A program made the translations under genes and the position numbers. From contig MPOS01000034.1 of assembly GCA_001896555.1 (NCBI GenBank), positions 233,315 through 297,314 of the forward strand: a stretch of DNA of 64,000 nt, read 5' to 3'. The stretch is from Candidatus Phosphitivorax anaerolimi (GTDB taxonomy: Bacteria > Desulfobacterota > Desulfomonilia > UBA1062). Numbering within the stretch: position 1 is the stretch's first letter; every line of letters starts with the position of its first letter. The notes beneath the pieces are model-generated. The model was not told where the DNA came from. It ran no database searches and saw only the letters and a program-made list of their open reading frames with translations. This document shows, piece by piece, positions 51,849-59,615 of this stretch.

Positions 51849-51995
51849 GCAGGGGGCTTTTCGCCGCTGAATCCTCACTTGATGAAAACATCACCGCTGC
51901 AGGCAGCGGGGTAAATAAGACCCTGGTATGTGTAATGGGACATTCGCAAGCAATATTATAGGGAGATCAACCCGAAGTGATTGAAGGAGGGGCAT

Positions 51996-52913
51996 ATGAA
52001 ACTTTCCGATATCAAACGCGTTCTCATCCTCGGGGCAGGGACCATGGGTCAGCAGATCGGGTTTATCTGCGCCATGCACGGCTACACCGTGGTGATGCAC
52101 GACCTCTCTGAGGAGATCCTGGACAAGGCCATCCGGCGCATGGAAAAGCTCGGGTCGTGGTTCGTCTCGGCGGGCAGGATCACCCCGGATCAGCTCGGCG
52201 AGATCATGGCGCGCATCTCCGGCACTGCAGACCCGGCTCTAGCTGCCCGCGACGCGGATTTCGTCAGCGAGTCCGTTCCCGAGGACCCTGCGATCAAGGC
52301 CCGTACATTCAGCCGTTTCAACGAGCTCTGCCCGGAGCACACGATTTTTACCACCAACACCTCCATGCTGGTCCCCTCCATGATCGCAAAAGAGACCGGC
52401 AGGCCGGAAAAATTCGCGGCGCTCCATTTCCACGACGTCCGGATCTCCAATGTGGTGGACGTCATGCCCCATCCGGGCACCGCCCCTGAGGTGATCGAGC
52501 TCGTCAGCGGGTTTGCAAAGAGCATCGGCCAGATCGTGATCATGCTCAACCGGGAAAACAACGGCTACGTGTTCAACACCATGCTCTCAAGCCTGTTCTT
52601 TTCCGCGCTTACCTTGGCATCGAAGGGAGTGGCCTCGATCGAGGACATCGACCGCTCGTGGATGGGCGTCATGCACATCCCGATCGGTCCTTTCGGCATC
52701 ATGGATCAGGTAGGGCTCTCCACGGTCCATACCATCACCGACTACTGGGCCAAGAAGACCGGCGATGCCCAGGCACAGGCGAACGCCGATTTTCTGAAAA
52801 TCTATGTTGACAAGGGCCTGCTCGGTTTCAAGACCGGAGAGGGCTTCTATACGTATCCGAACCCCGCATACGCCGATCCGGGGTTTCTCACAGGGGAGGT
52901 CAAGGCGAAGTAA
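51996..52913 (+). CDS. 3-hydroxyacyl-CoA (3-hydroxybutyryl-CoA type) dehydrogenase
   Basis: 305 residues from the ATG at 51996 (GAAGGAGGGG RBS). NAD-binding fold LILGAGTMGQQIGFICAMHGY; TNTSMLVPSMIA; the usual HFFNP signature reads LHFHDVRISNVVDVMP. Two-domain layout with C-terminal IGPFGIMDQVGLSTV and GLLGFKTGEGFY, as in single-function 3-hydroxybutyryl-CoA dehydrogenases. Oxidises (S)-3-hydroxyacyl-CoA. Its location between the 4-hydroxyacid run and the PHA locus could couple the two. Confidence 0.9.
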   Translation: MKLSDIKRVLILGAGTMGQQIGFICAMHGYTVVMHDLSEEILDKAIRRMEKLGSWFVSAGRITPDQLGEIMARISGTADPALAARDADFVSESVPEDPAIKARTFSRFNELCPEHTIFTTNTSMLVPSMIAKETGRPEKFAALHFHDVRISNVVDVMPHPGTAPEVIELVSGFAKSIGQIVIMLNRENNGYVFNTMLSSLFFSALTLASKGVASIEDIDRSWMGVMHIPIGPFGIMDQVGLSTVHTITDYWAKKTGDAQAQANADFLKIYVDKGLLGFKTGEGFYTYPNPAYADPGFLTGEVKAK

Positions 52914-53411
52914 AGAGAGGGGATAATCGCTTACCTCCTGCACGGCAACCATCCCTTCGACTCATCGTAGAGCAGCAGGAGGTCTTCGGCGTCCGTCTAT
53001 TACGCCCGTCGAGGAGCCGCAGGAGTCCATGATGGACCTAAGGTGCAGGATCCGGCACAGAGAACTCGTGACGGAAATGAGCTTGCGGACATCATATGGG
53101 GCCGGTACAAGGATACATACCTTCTTGAAATGACAAGCCATTGCAGGGCAATGGATAATCGAGGAAACTCCAGAAAATCAAAGATAACGTCAATGATCGC
53201 TTCTCTCTAGACGCACACTGGGAAAGGATGTATAAAGAAGGAGTGAAAAGGCAACAACGAGCTGTTTTTGCACTGTTTTCAGTGCCGGAGTCAAGGGCAG
53301 TACCTCTGGTCGCATCGATGGATCATCGGTTCCTCCCCGTTCCCTTCCTTTTCCGGGGCACCCATATTTTTTGCAATCACCGGGAAAGATCAAACACCAA
53401 GGAGTTGCACC
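52914..53411. other. 498-bp intergenic region before the first PhaC-like gene
   Basis: No convincing gene. A 50-codon open stretch (about 53060-53210, encoding GNELADIIWGRYKDTY) has no start or recognisable family and may be a decayed remnant. The region carries the CCATTGC-AGG-GCAATGG palindrome (53138-53154). No firm promoter was identified. Confidence 0.5.
53138..53154. promoter_or_regulatory. Candidate PhaR operator upstream of the first PhaC-like gene
   Basis: CCATTGC-AGG-GCAATGG, a perfect 7-bp inverted repeat around a core TTGC-N3-GCAA (53141-53151). The core has the same layout as 55249-55259 upstream of the phasin gene and resembles CTGC-N3-GCAG sites reported for PhaR. Confidence 0.5.
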
Positions 53412-54488
53412 ATGAATACACCCTATGCAGATCTTATGAAATTCTTTCTGACCGCCTCCTCGCGAGGCAAACCCGAATTCATCACCCCGAACAGGAAAAT
53501 ATTTGAAGATCGAGCGGTTATTTTAAGGAGATTCGATGAGGACCGTACAGGCGATCCGATTCTGATCGTTCCTCCCCAGGCCGGCCACCATTCCAGCATT
53601 GCCGACTATGCCCCGAACCAGAGCCTGGTGCAGACCTGCCTTAGGCAGACGACTCATCCGGTGTATGTCATCGAGTGGAAATCGAGCACCTTAAGCAGGA
53701 AAGATGAGACCATCGACGACCTGGTGAAGCAGACCATGATGTGCGTGAAAAAGGCAGGCCCTCCCGTCATCCTCGCAGGCCTGTGCCAGGGCGGGTGGCT
53801 CTCGGCGATCTATACCGCCCTGTTCCCCGATGATGTGCGCGCCCTCGTGCTGGCTGCCGCACCCATCGACTTCGCGGCCGGCGGCGGGAAGATACAGGAC
53901 ATGGTCCACACCCTGCCGCTCATGTACTACCAGTATCTCGTGGGATGCGGCGGGGGCAACATGTCGGGAGATCTCATGCTCATGGGATGGAAGATGATGA
54001 ACGCCTACGACCGGTTCGTCAGGGATTATCTGAACCTCTGGATCAACGTGCAGGACAAGAGCTACCTGAAGAGGGCCCGGAATTTCAGCCGGTGGTACGA
54101 GTATACCCAGGACATTTCCGGGCGGTGGTATCTAGAGGTCGTCGAAAAACTCTTCAAGCAGAACAGGCTGATCAAGGGCACCCTGGAGGTGCTCTGTGAA
54201 TACGTCGACCTGCAGAACATTTCGTGCCCCCTTGCGCTGCTCGCGGGCGAGCGGGACGATATCACCCTCGTGCCCCAGGTGCACAATCTCGAACACTACG
54301 TCTCGACGCCCCGGGACCAGATCTTCAAGGCCGTGATCCCTCAGGCGGGGCATATTTCCGTATTCATGGGCAAAAGGGCTCTGCAGCACGAGTGGCCCTC
54401 GGCCCTGGCCTTTATCGACGAGGCCGCCTATGCGCCGGGAGCGAGGATCACCTCTGCCGACCTGAAGGATATGGCGGTAAGCGCCTGA
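53412..54488 (+). CDS. Short PHA synthase-like alpha/beta hydrolase (PhaC family)
   Basis: 358 residues from the ATG at 53412 (AAGGAG RBS). Alpha/beta-hydrolase fold with the PHA-synthase-type cysteine elbow GLCQGGW (Cys 125), acid in LLAGERDDITLVPQ and base in VIPQAGHISVFMG, so the Cys-Asp-His triad is complete. N-terminal PILIVPPQAGHHSS and VIEWKSS correspond to early strands. It is as long as a class III PhaC but distant from the canonical one at 61134. It may polymerise or transfer hydroxyacyl groups; a depolymerase/thioesterase role cannot be excluded. Confidence 0.8.
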   Translation: MNTPYADLMKFFLTASSRGKPEFITPNRKIFEDRAVILRRFDEDRTGDPILIVPPQAGHHSSIADYAPNQSLVQTCLRQTTHPVYVIEWKSSTLSRKDETIDDLVKQTMMCVKKAGPPVILAGLCQGGWLSAIYTALFPDDVRALVLAAAPIDFAAGGGKIQDMVHTLPLMYYQYLVGCGGGNMSGDLMLMGWKMMNAYDRFVRDYLNLWINVQDKSYLKRARNFSRWYEYTQDISGRWYLEVVEKLFKQNRLIKGTLEVLCEYVDLQNISCPLALLAGERDDITLVPQVHNLEHYVSTPRDQIFKAVIPQAGHISVFMGKRALQHEWPSALAFIDEAAYAPGARITSADLKDMAVSA

Positions 54489-54516
54489 AAACCGCAATCT
54501 TGCGCAGGTGCTGTCT

Positions 54517-55008
54517 CTAGCCCTTGTCTTTTTTCGTCCCCGGTGAACCCGGGGGCGGGCTGAAGATATTCGGGAAACGGGTGAGTCCTGATAGGGTCTT
54601 ATGGGCCATGTCCGAGTAGTTGAGCTGCATGTCGATCCATTTGCTGAACTGCTCGTCCATGGCCTTCTTGAACTGGATGTAGCCGTGGATGGTCTGCTCC
54701 AGGTATTTCTGAAAAAATTCCTGGAGCAGGTCCTCGCCGTAGCGGATGATCAGGTGGAGGAGTTCCGCCGGCAGCAGCGCGTTCTTTCTCCGGGCCTGTT
54801 CCAGAACGATCTGGGTGAGGATGAATGCGGTTACGTCCTCCTGCGTCTTCGCATCAACAACCTCAACGTCCACACCCTGTTTGATGATGTCGGCAACCTG
54901 ACTCAGGGTGACATAGGCGCTCCGTTTTGTGTCGTACAAACGCCGGTTCCCGTATTTTTTTAAGAGCAGCTTTTCTCTCTCAGTCATCTTGGCCACCCGA
55001 ACCGCCAT
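54517..55008 (-). CDS. phaR: PhaR, polyhydroxyalkanoate synthesis regulator
   Basis: 163 residues when read from the ATG at 55008. A TTG at 55032 has the best RBS (GAGGGG, 6 nt) and an ATG at 54987 is also possible. The N-terminus has the PhaR DNA-binding domain (LLLKKYGNRRLYDTKRSAYVTLSQVADIIKQG) and the PHB-accumulation regulator region (EDVTAFILTQIVLEQARR). PhaR binds both DNA and PHA granules, releasing phasin promoters when polymer appears. The divergent phasin gene and TTGC-N3-GCAA sites fit this circuit. Confidence 0.93.
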   Translation of the reverse strand: MAVRVAKMTEREKLLLKKYGNRRLYDTKRSAYVTLSQVADIIKQGVDVEVVDAKTQEDVTAFILTQIVLEQARRKNALLPAELLHLIIRYGEDLLQEFFQKYLEQTIHGYIQFKKAMDEQFSKWIDMQLNYSDMAHKTLSGLTRFPNIFSPPPGSPGTKKDKG

Positions 55009-55248
55009 TTTCCAAATGTAAAGGGGTTTCAATCAAATCCCCTCACATCGGCGCGGCAGTCCTCTGTCCTCGCGTGATACACCTGATTCATAACACGAGA
55101 CAGAGAGAAAAGCCATGAGAAATGATACAACGCAACAAAATATCCATAGTCCCTGGGCAACAGGCTCGCATATGAACATAATAAACATATAATAAATTTG
55201 ATATTAATGATGTTAACAGGCTAGCATGGAATCTCTGGTTCCAGCATG

Positions 55249-55295
55249 TTGCATTGCAATAATTCCCTTGACAAATGACCGGAGGGACCTATTAT
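55249..55295 (+). promoter_or_regulatory. Phasin promoter with upstream TTGC-ATT-GCAA palindrome (candidate PhaR site)
   Basis: TTGCATTGCAA (55249-55259) lies 8 bp upstream of TTGACA (55268-55273), followed by a 16-bp spacer and TATTAT (55290-55295). The start codon at 55339 has an AAAAGGGGGAG RBS. The palindrome also sits in the shared region upstream of phaR. The AT-rich remainder of 55033-55248 holds no gene. Confidence 0.62.
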
Positions 55296-55338
55296 TGGTT
55301 TGAGATTAAAGCCATCAAAAGAAAAGGGGGAGTGAATC

Positions 55339-55617
55339 ATGGATATGAAGACCATGGCCCTACAGATAATCGATTTGCAGAAGGTGGCCTTTGACAACGG
55401 TTATGAAACCATCGTCACCCTGCAGGATCAGGCCGAGAAGGTGCTCAATGCATTCATGGACCAGACAGGCTGGTTTCCTGCCGAGGGCAAGGGTGCTCTG
55501 CTCGAATGGACAACCATGTACAAGAAGGGCAGGGATGATTTCAAGAAAGCGATAGACGATGGGTTCGATCAGCTCCAAAGATATATCTCCTCTTCTTCAC
55601 TGGGAGTTGTGCAGTAG
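55339..55617 (+). CDS. Phasin-like PHA granule protein 1
   Basis: 92 residues, all alpha-helical in character, with no cysteine. Shares with its two paralogues at 55662 and 56543 the pattern D-x-x-K-x-x-x-D-N, QDQAEK (residues 29-34), W-x-P, YKKGR (61-65) and a lysine/aspartate-rich C-terminal helix. Probably coats PHA granules. Shorter than proteobacterial PhaP; the family is assigned from paralogy and context rather than from a firm domain match. Confidence 0.75.
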   Translation: MDMKTMALQIIDLQKVAFDNGYETIVTLQDQAEKVLNAFMDQTGWFPAEGKGALLEWTTMYKKGRDDFKKAIDDGFDQLQRYISSSSLGVVQ

Positions 55618-55661
55618 GCGCGGTGCCCGGATGCGGGGAAGAGAGAAAAGGGGGACTGGAG

Positions 55662-56075
55662 ATGGATCAGAAAGCCATGATAAAGCAGGCCTTCGACTTT
55701 CATAAAGCCGCCCTGGATAATGCATATAGAAACCTGGTCGCCATCCAGGATCAGGCCGAAAAATCGGTCGGCCTGTTCCTGGACAGGATTCCCTGGATGC
55801 CTGAAAAAAGCAGGCAGATCATCATGGAATGGGGAAACTTGTACAAAAAAGGCAGGGACGACCTCAAGAGGGTGATGGACGACGGGTACGACAAGATGGA
55901 ATCGTATCTCATATCCGCCGCCGAGGCTACCCAGAGGGCCTCAAGCCAGGCTCAGGAGGCAGGACAGAGGGCCGCGCAGCAGGCCCGGCAGACAACCCGG
56001 CGCACCTCCCAGCAGACATCCAGAACCGCGACTAAGGCGAGAAAGGCTGCCGCAAAGAGCACGGGGAAATCGTGA
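55662..56075 (+). CDS. Phasin-like protein 2 with basic Ala/Gln/Arg/Lys-rich tail
   Basis: 137 residues from the ATG at 55662 (GGGGGACTGGAG region). The first 85 residues parallel the two neighbouring phasin-like proteins (QDQAEK, YKKGRDDLKR). Residues about 88-137 form a low-complexity, strongly basic tail (QQARQTTRRTSQQ; TATKARKAAAKS), like the histone-H1-like tail of PhaF/PhaM-type granule proteins that attach granules to the nucleoid. DNA binding is inferred. Follows phasin 1 after 44 bp. Confidence 0.78.
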   Translation: MDQKAMIKQAFDFHKAALDNAYRNLVAIQDQAEKSVGLFLDRIPWMPEKSRQIIMEWGNLYKKGRDDLKRVMDDGYDKMESYLISAAEATQRASSQAQEAGQRAAQQARQTTRRTSQQTSRTATKARKAAAKSTGKS

Positions 56076-56542
56076 AAGGGCATTTCTTAAAAAAGCGGCG
56101 CTTGTTTATTCATGAATTCTGACGGCTCCGTCTGACCGTACGACCCTTTGGAAACAAGGCACAGATCCGGCTAAAAGCCTGCCGGTACAGGGCGGAGCCG
56201 GTTGTCTTGGGGTATGCCGAACTTGAGAGAATCAGCGTGGGTCGTATTAAATCAATGATATGGATCTTTGAAGGGCAATCTCCACGGCCCTGCTTCAGGC
56301 AAAAAGCTTGAGAGGGAACGTGCCTCCATCTTCAGGGCTCTTCATTTCGGGCAGACTCGACAAAGGAGGATTCAAGAAGGATCTGATAATGGATTCACGA
56401 AAAACATTGCGTCAAAGGCAGCCGGGAGCGCTGATGCCTCCAAGGACGATGAGACGCGCGCCTCTATTTAAGGAAAGAAGGGCTCTTAGCCGGGGCGTCC
56501 CCTTGAAGGGGAATGAAAAATATCCCAAAAGGAGGAATGGGC
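56076..56542. other. 467-bp intergenic region before phasin-like gene 3
   Basis: No supported gene; frames open in it look like shadow readings. It holds CGGCTCCG (56123-56130) and CGGAGCCG (56193-56200) as an 8-bp inverted repeat with a 62-nt loop, and a possible promoter TTGAGA (56223-56228), 16 bp, TATTAA (56245-56250) that would leave a leader of nearly 290 nt. Confidence 0.45.
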
Positions 56543-56821
56543 ATGGACCAAAAACAGGCGGTGCGGCAGTTGATCGATTTTCAGAAATCCTCTTTTGACA
56601 ACAGCTTCAATGCAATGGTGATGATCCAGGAACAGGCGGAAAAAATGGCAAAAACATTTCTTGACCAGGCGAACTGGCTCCCTGATGACGGCAAGAACGT
56701 TCTGAATCAATGGATAGGTGCCTACAAAAAGGGAAGGGCCGAGTTCAAGAAGTCGGTAGACGAGAATTTTCAGAAGGTGGATGAATATTTCAGCACATTA
56801 GAAAAAGAAAAAAGTAAGTGA
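56543..56821 (+). CDS. Phasin-like PHA granule protein 3
   Basis: 92 residues from the ATG at 56543, 7 nt after GGAGG (ATGs at 56537 and 56513 fit the RBS less well). Paralogue of the two upstream proteins: DFQKSSFDN, QEQAEK, WLPDDGK, YKKGRAEFKK. Ends in a lysine-rich helix (LEKEKSK). The gene lies 31 bp before the second PhaC-like gene and may be co-transcribed with it. Confidence 0.75.
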   Translation: MDQKQAVRQLIDFQKSSFDNSFNAMVMIQEQAEKMAKTFLDQANWLPDDGKNVLNQWIGAYKKGRAEFKKSVDENFQKVDEYFSTLEKEKSK

Positions 56822-56852
56822 CCTCCATGCGGTCGCTCCACAGGAGAAAAGA

Positions 56853-58418
56853 ATGCTTTCGAACGAGGCTCAAAGCCTTGATGAGCCGGTTTTCCCGATA
56901 GATACCCTCACGCATGTCGACGAGCTTTCGGAAAAGGTATGGACCGCCTCTCTGGCACAGGCAAAAGATTCTCAGGTCTATGCCAACGGCCTGTTGCGAT
57001 ATTCCCATGACTTTATCGACGCCTTCGTCATATCGCTCAGCTATTTCATGAACGTGGAAAGCCGGAGGATCCTGGAATACCCTCCAGCCCAGACCATCAT
57101 GGACTATACCACGCTGCTTCTCCTGAACCAGCAGCTTGCCCTGAAGGCCCTGAAGTCCAGCATCTCCACGATAGGACAGTACTATATACCCCGGTACCAC
57201 GAGATTACCGATTCCTGGCTCAACACAGTACTTTTCCGGGACGGCAGAGATATAGCCGAGCTGTTCATGGAGCGGGAAAGGCTCATGGAAAAGGTCGTGT
57301 ACGAGTATCCCGAGGCCATACGCAATATCCGGAGCGAGTACGGGTTCCATTTCGATCAGCCGGGATACCGCAAGGCCGGCGAGACGGATCGGTTTCTGCT
57401 CTACCAGGTGCTCCCTTCTCATGGAGACGTCTCGGTCAAACAGGATGCGAAACCGATGATCATCGTCCCGCCTTTCGTACTGGGGACCAATATCCTCGCC
57501 TTCCTTCCCGGCGAAAACAAGAGCTTTGTGCATGCCTTTGCCAACAAGGGGATCCCGACCTATATCCGCATCGCCAAGAATATCTGGACGACCCCGGCCT
57601 TTCAGGTCATGACCGGTGAGGATGACGTGCGAGATAATGTCTATTTCGCCGAGATCGTCAAGAACAACCACGGCAAACCCATAACCCTGTGCGGGTACTG
57701 CCAGGGCGGGTTCACCTCCCTGTGCGGGCTCCTCTCGGGCGAACTCGACGGTCTGGTGGATACCCTCATCACCTGTGTCTCGCCCATGGACGGAACCAGG
57801 AGCCCGGGGCTCGCACGCTTTCTGAACAGCCTTCCGCCCAGATTCAACGATCTCGCCTATGGAACGAAAACGCTTCCGAACGGAAACAAGGTCGGCGACG
57901 GCAAGCTCATGGGGTGGGTCTACAAGCTCAGGGCCATTGAAGACGAATTCCCGCTCATCAGCTTCTACCGGGACATGGTGATGCTCTCGACCAATGGCAG
58001 GCCGAGGGAGAAGTTCAACAAGACAGCGCTGGCCATCAACTACTGGCTCTCGTACGAGCGGACCGATCTCCCCCTGGAGATCACCAAGATGAGCTTCCGG
58101 TCGTACAACATCCCCATCACGAGCGACGGGACGCTGCCGGTCAGGCTCTTCGGCAGAAAGCTCAATCTGCATCGCATGCAGGAAAAGGGCTACCGCTGGC
58201 TGATCTGCTATGGTGAACGGGACGATCTGGTGGAGAGGGAAACCGCGCTTGCACCCATGGATTTCATCGATGTCGAGGTGACAGGATTTCCGAAGGGACA
58301 CCTTGCCATAGCCACGTCCTGGTCCAATCCGAAATCGGAGTTTTCGCTGGACAAGCGATTCGGTGAAAACAACGCCCGCGGCCCGGTTCTGTTTCAGCTG
58401 GAGATCGACCAGACATAA
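56853..58418 (+). CDS. Long, divergent PHA synthase-like protein (PhaC family)
   Basis: 521 residues. An N-terminal helical region (about 1-160) precedes an alpha/beta-hydrolase with the PHA-synthase-type elbow LCGYCQGGF (Cys 283). Also present are VPPFVLGTNILAFLPGEN, the acid in LICYGERDDLVERE and the base in FPKGHLAIATSW. The triad Cys-Asp-His is therefore in place. Longer than class III PhaC (about 355) and closer in length to class I/II, but distant in sequence. A PhaE-like protein follows after 18 bp. It may be a synthase with different substrate range; not proven. Confidence 0.78.
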   Translation: MLSNEAQSLDEPVFPIDTLTHVDELSEKVWTASLAQAKDSQVYANGLLRYSHDFIDAFVISLSYFMNVESRRILEYPPAQTIMDYTTLLLLNQQLALKALKSSISTIGQYYIPRYHEITDSWLNTVLFRDGRDIAELFMERERLMEKVVYEYPEAIRNIRSEYGFHFDQPGYRKAGETDRFLLYQVLPSHGDVSVKQDAKPMIIVPPFVLGTNILAFLPGENKSFVHAFANKGIPTYIRIAKNIWTTPAFQVMTGEDDVRDNVYFAEIVKNNHGKPITLCGYCQGGFTSLCGLLSGELDGLVDTLITCVSPMDGTRSPGLARFLNSLPPRFNDLAYGTKTLPNGNKVGDGKLMGWVYKLRAIEDEFPLISFYRDMVMLSTNGRPREKFNKTALAINYWLSYERTDLPLEITKMSFRSYNIPITSDGTLPVRLFGRKLNLHRMQEKGYRWLICYGERDDLVERETALAPMDFIDVEVTGFPKGHLAIATSWSNPKSEFSLDKRFGENNARGPVLFQLEIDQT

Positions 58419-58436
58419 AAACAAAGGGGAACGAGT

Positions 58437-59009
58437 ATGGATACACAGGCGCTGGAGCTCTGGGGAAACACCTTCCTGAACGCCGCACGGGGACAGAAGC
58501 TCATGGAAGAATATTCGCGGATGATGGCCGAGGGGTTCGGGAGTTTTCAGGATATATTCGGGATGTTTCGCAAGTACTGGGGCCTGGATTTCTTTCTCCA
58601 GGAAATGCCGAGATACTTCACCGCCTATCTCAAGGCCGCGGAAGACATTCAGAGGATGTTCATAGGAGGGGTCTTCTCGCTGATGAGCAACCCGATGGGC
58701 TACCCTTCTCCCGCGGGTTACCAGGCCCTGCGGAAGGACTATGAGGAGCTTAGGGAAAAAACCCTGCGCCAGGAAGAGGATATCCGCCGTCTCCGCACCA
58801 TCCTGGATGAGAAGCTCTCTGCCCAGAGCGAGGGGATCGCCGCATTCCAGAACCTGATGAAGAGCCAGGCTGAGCAGTTTCAGGATATGATGGTCAACTT
58901 TTCGAAACTCTTCAGCCGCTCGGGTAGTACAGAGGCTGCGGGCGGGCAAGAGAAGCAGGCCCGGGAACCGGCCCCGAAAAAAAGGTCTCCTTCGAGTCGC
59001 AAGACATAA
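58437..59009 (+). CDS. PhaE-like PHA synthase accessory subunit
   Basis: 190 residues. Helical, with a short N-terminal part resembling PhaE/PhaC-associated proteins (LWGNTFLNAARGQKLMEEY, GLDFFLQEMPRYF), an amphipathic coiled coil (about 95-150: YEELREKTLRQEEDIRRLRTIL) and a basic disordered C-terminus (PAPKKRSPSSRK). A PhaE-type subunit activates class III PhaC. Gene order C then E here is opposite to the second pair at 61134-63291. PhaE assignment rests on layout and context. Confidence 0.68.
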   Translation: MDTQALELWGNTFLNAARGQKLMEEYSRMMAEGFGSFQDIFGMFRKYWGLDFFLQEMPRYFTAYLKAAEDIQRMFIGGVFSLMSNPMGYPSPAGYQALRKDYEELREKTLRQEEDIRRLRTILDEKLSAQSEGIAAFQNLMKSQAEQFQDMMVNFSKLFSRSGSTEAAGGQEKQAREPAPKKRSPSSRKT

Positions 59010-59171
59010 ATCCGCAGCAGAGGTCAGGCGATGTTCGCCCGGCCGGTCATTGGCGGCAAAGCCTGTTCGCAAAGGAAGGAACGAGGCGGCACTCTCTTAT
59101 GCTGCTTCTCCGGGCAGACTCCCCCATCGGACACTCCGCCTCGCTGAGACGCTTGAGGGCATTCCGCGCTC

Positions 59172-59615
59172 TCAAGGGAGTGGTGGATATTGCTTAGGGG
59201 CCTTGGGAGGGCTTACCAGGGCCTGCCCGTCGAGTACTGTTTCCTGGTTCTGATTTTGGCAGGTGGTCTTGAGGATGACGCGATTCTTCTCAAGGTTTAT
59301 TTCCGCCACCTCCACCCGGGCGGTAATCGTGTCGCCGATCCGGACAGGCACCAGGAAATTGAGCTCCTGCCGGATATAGATGGTGCCCGGCCCCGGAAGC
59401 TGCATGCCGATGGTTGCTGAAATGAATCCGGCCTGGAGGATCCCATGGGCGATGCGTGTCTTGAAAAAGGTGTTTTTTGCATATTCTTCGTTGATATGAG
59501 CCGGGTTGAGATCGCCGGTCACGCCGGCAAACAGATAAATATCAGCCTCAGAGATTGTTTTTGTGAATTCTGCAAAATCCCCAACTTGAAGTTCCGATAT
59601 AGTTTTTCCGGGCAT
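59172..59615 (-). CDS. phaJ: MaoC-type (R)-specific enoyl-CoA hydratase (PhaJ)
   Basis: 147 residues, AGGAGGG RBS. Hot-dog fold with hydratase-2 catalytic motif GDLNPAH (Asp 35, His 40), overlapping strand AHGILQAGFISATIG and QELNFLVPVRIGD. It converts trans-2-enoyl-CoA to (R)-3-hydroxyacyl-CoA, the stereoisomer PHA synthases use, and so links beta-oxidation to storage. Convergent with the PhaE-like gene. The 59010-59171 gap contains an 8-bp inverted repeat CGAGGCGG/CCGCCTCG. Confidence 0.92.
   Translation of the reverse strand: MPGKTISELQVGDFAEFTKTISEADIYLFAGVTGDLNPAHINEEYAKNTFFKTRIAHGILQAGFISATIGMQLPGPGTIYIRQELNFLVPVRIGDTITARVEVAEINLEKNRVILKTTCQNQNQETVLDGQALVSPPKAPKQYPPLP

Noticed and set aside
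51894..51909. CCGCTG-CAGG-CAGCGG inverted repeat before the 3-hydroxyacyl-CoA dehydrogenase, similar to a CTGC-N3-GCAG PhaR site
   Set aside because: The spacing is two bases within CTGC/GCAG, not three, and no T run follows, so neither operator nor terminator is well supported.
53060..53210. Possible gene remnant in the gap before the first PhaC-like gene
   Set aside because: About 50 codons without start codon or recognisable family; noted only as part of the intergenic region.
56120..56250. Structured RNA or riboswitch before phasin gene 3
   Set aside because: Only an 8-bp inverted repeat with a 62-nt loop; no conserved riboswitch core recognised.
56790..59072. 760-codon minus-strand frame opposite the PhaC/PhaE-like pair
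   Set aside because: Composition and sequence look like an antisense shadow; the plus strand carries a complete Cys-Asp-His enzyme.
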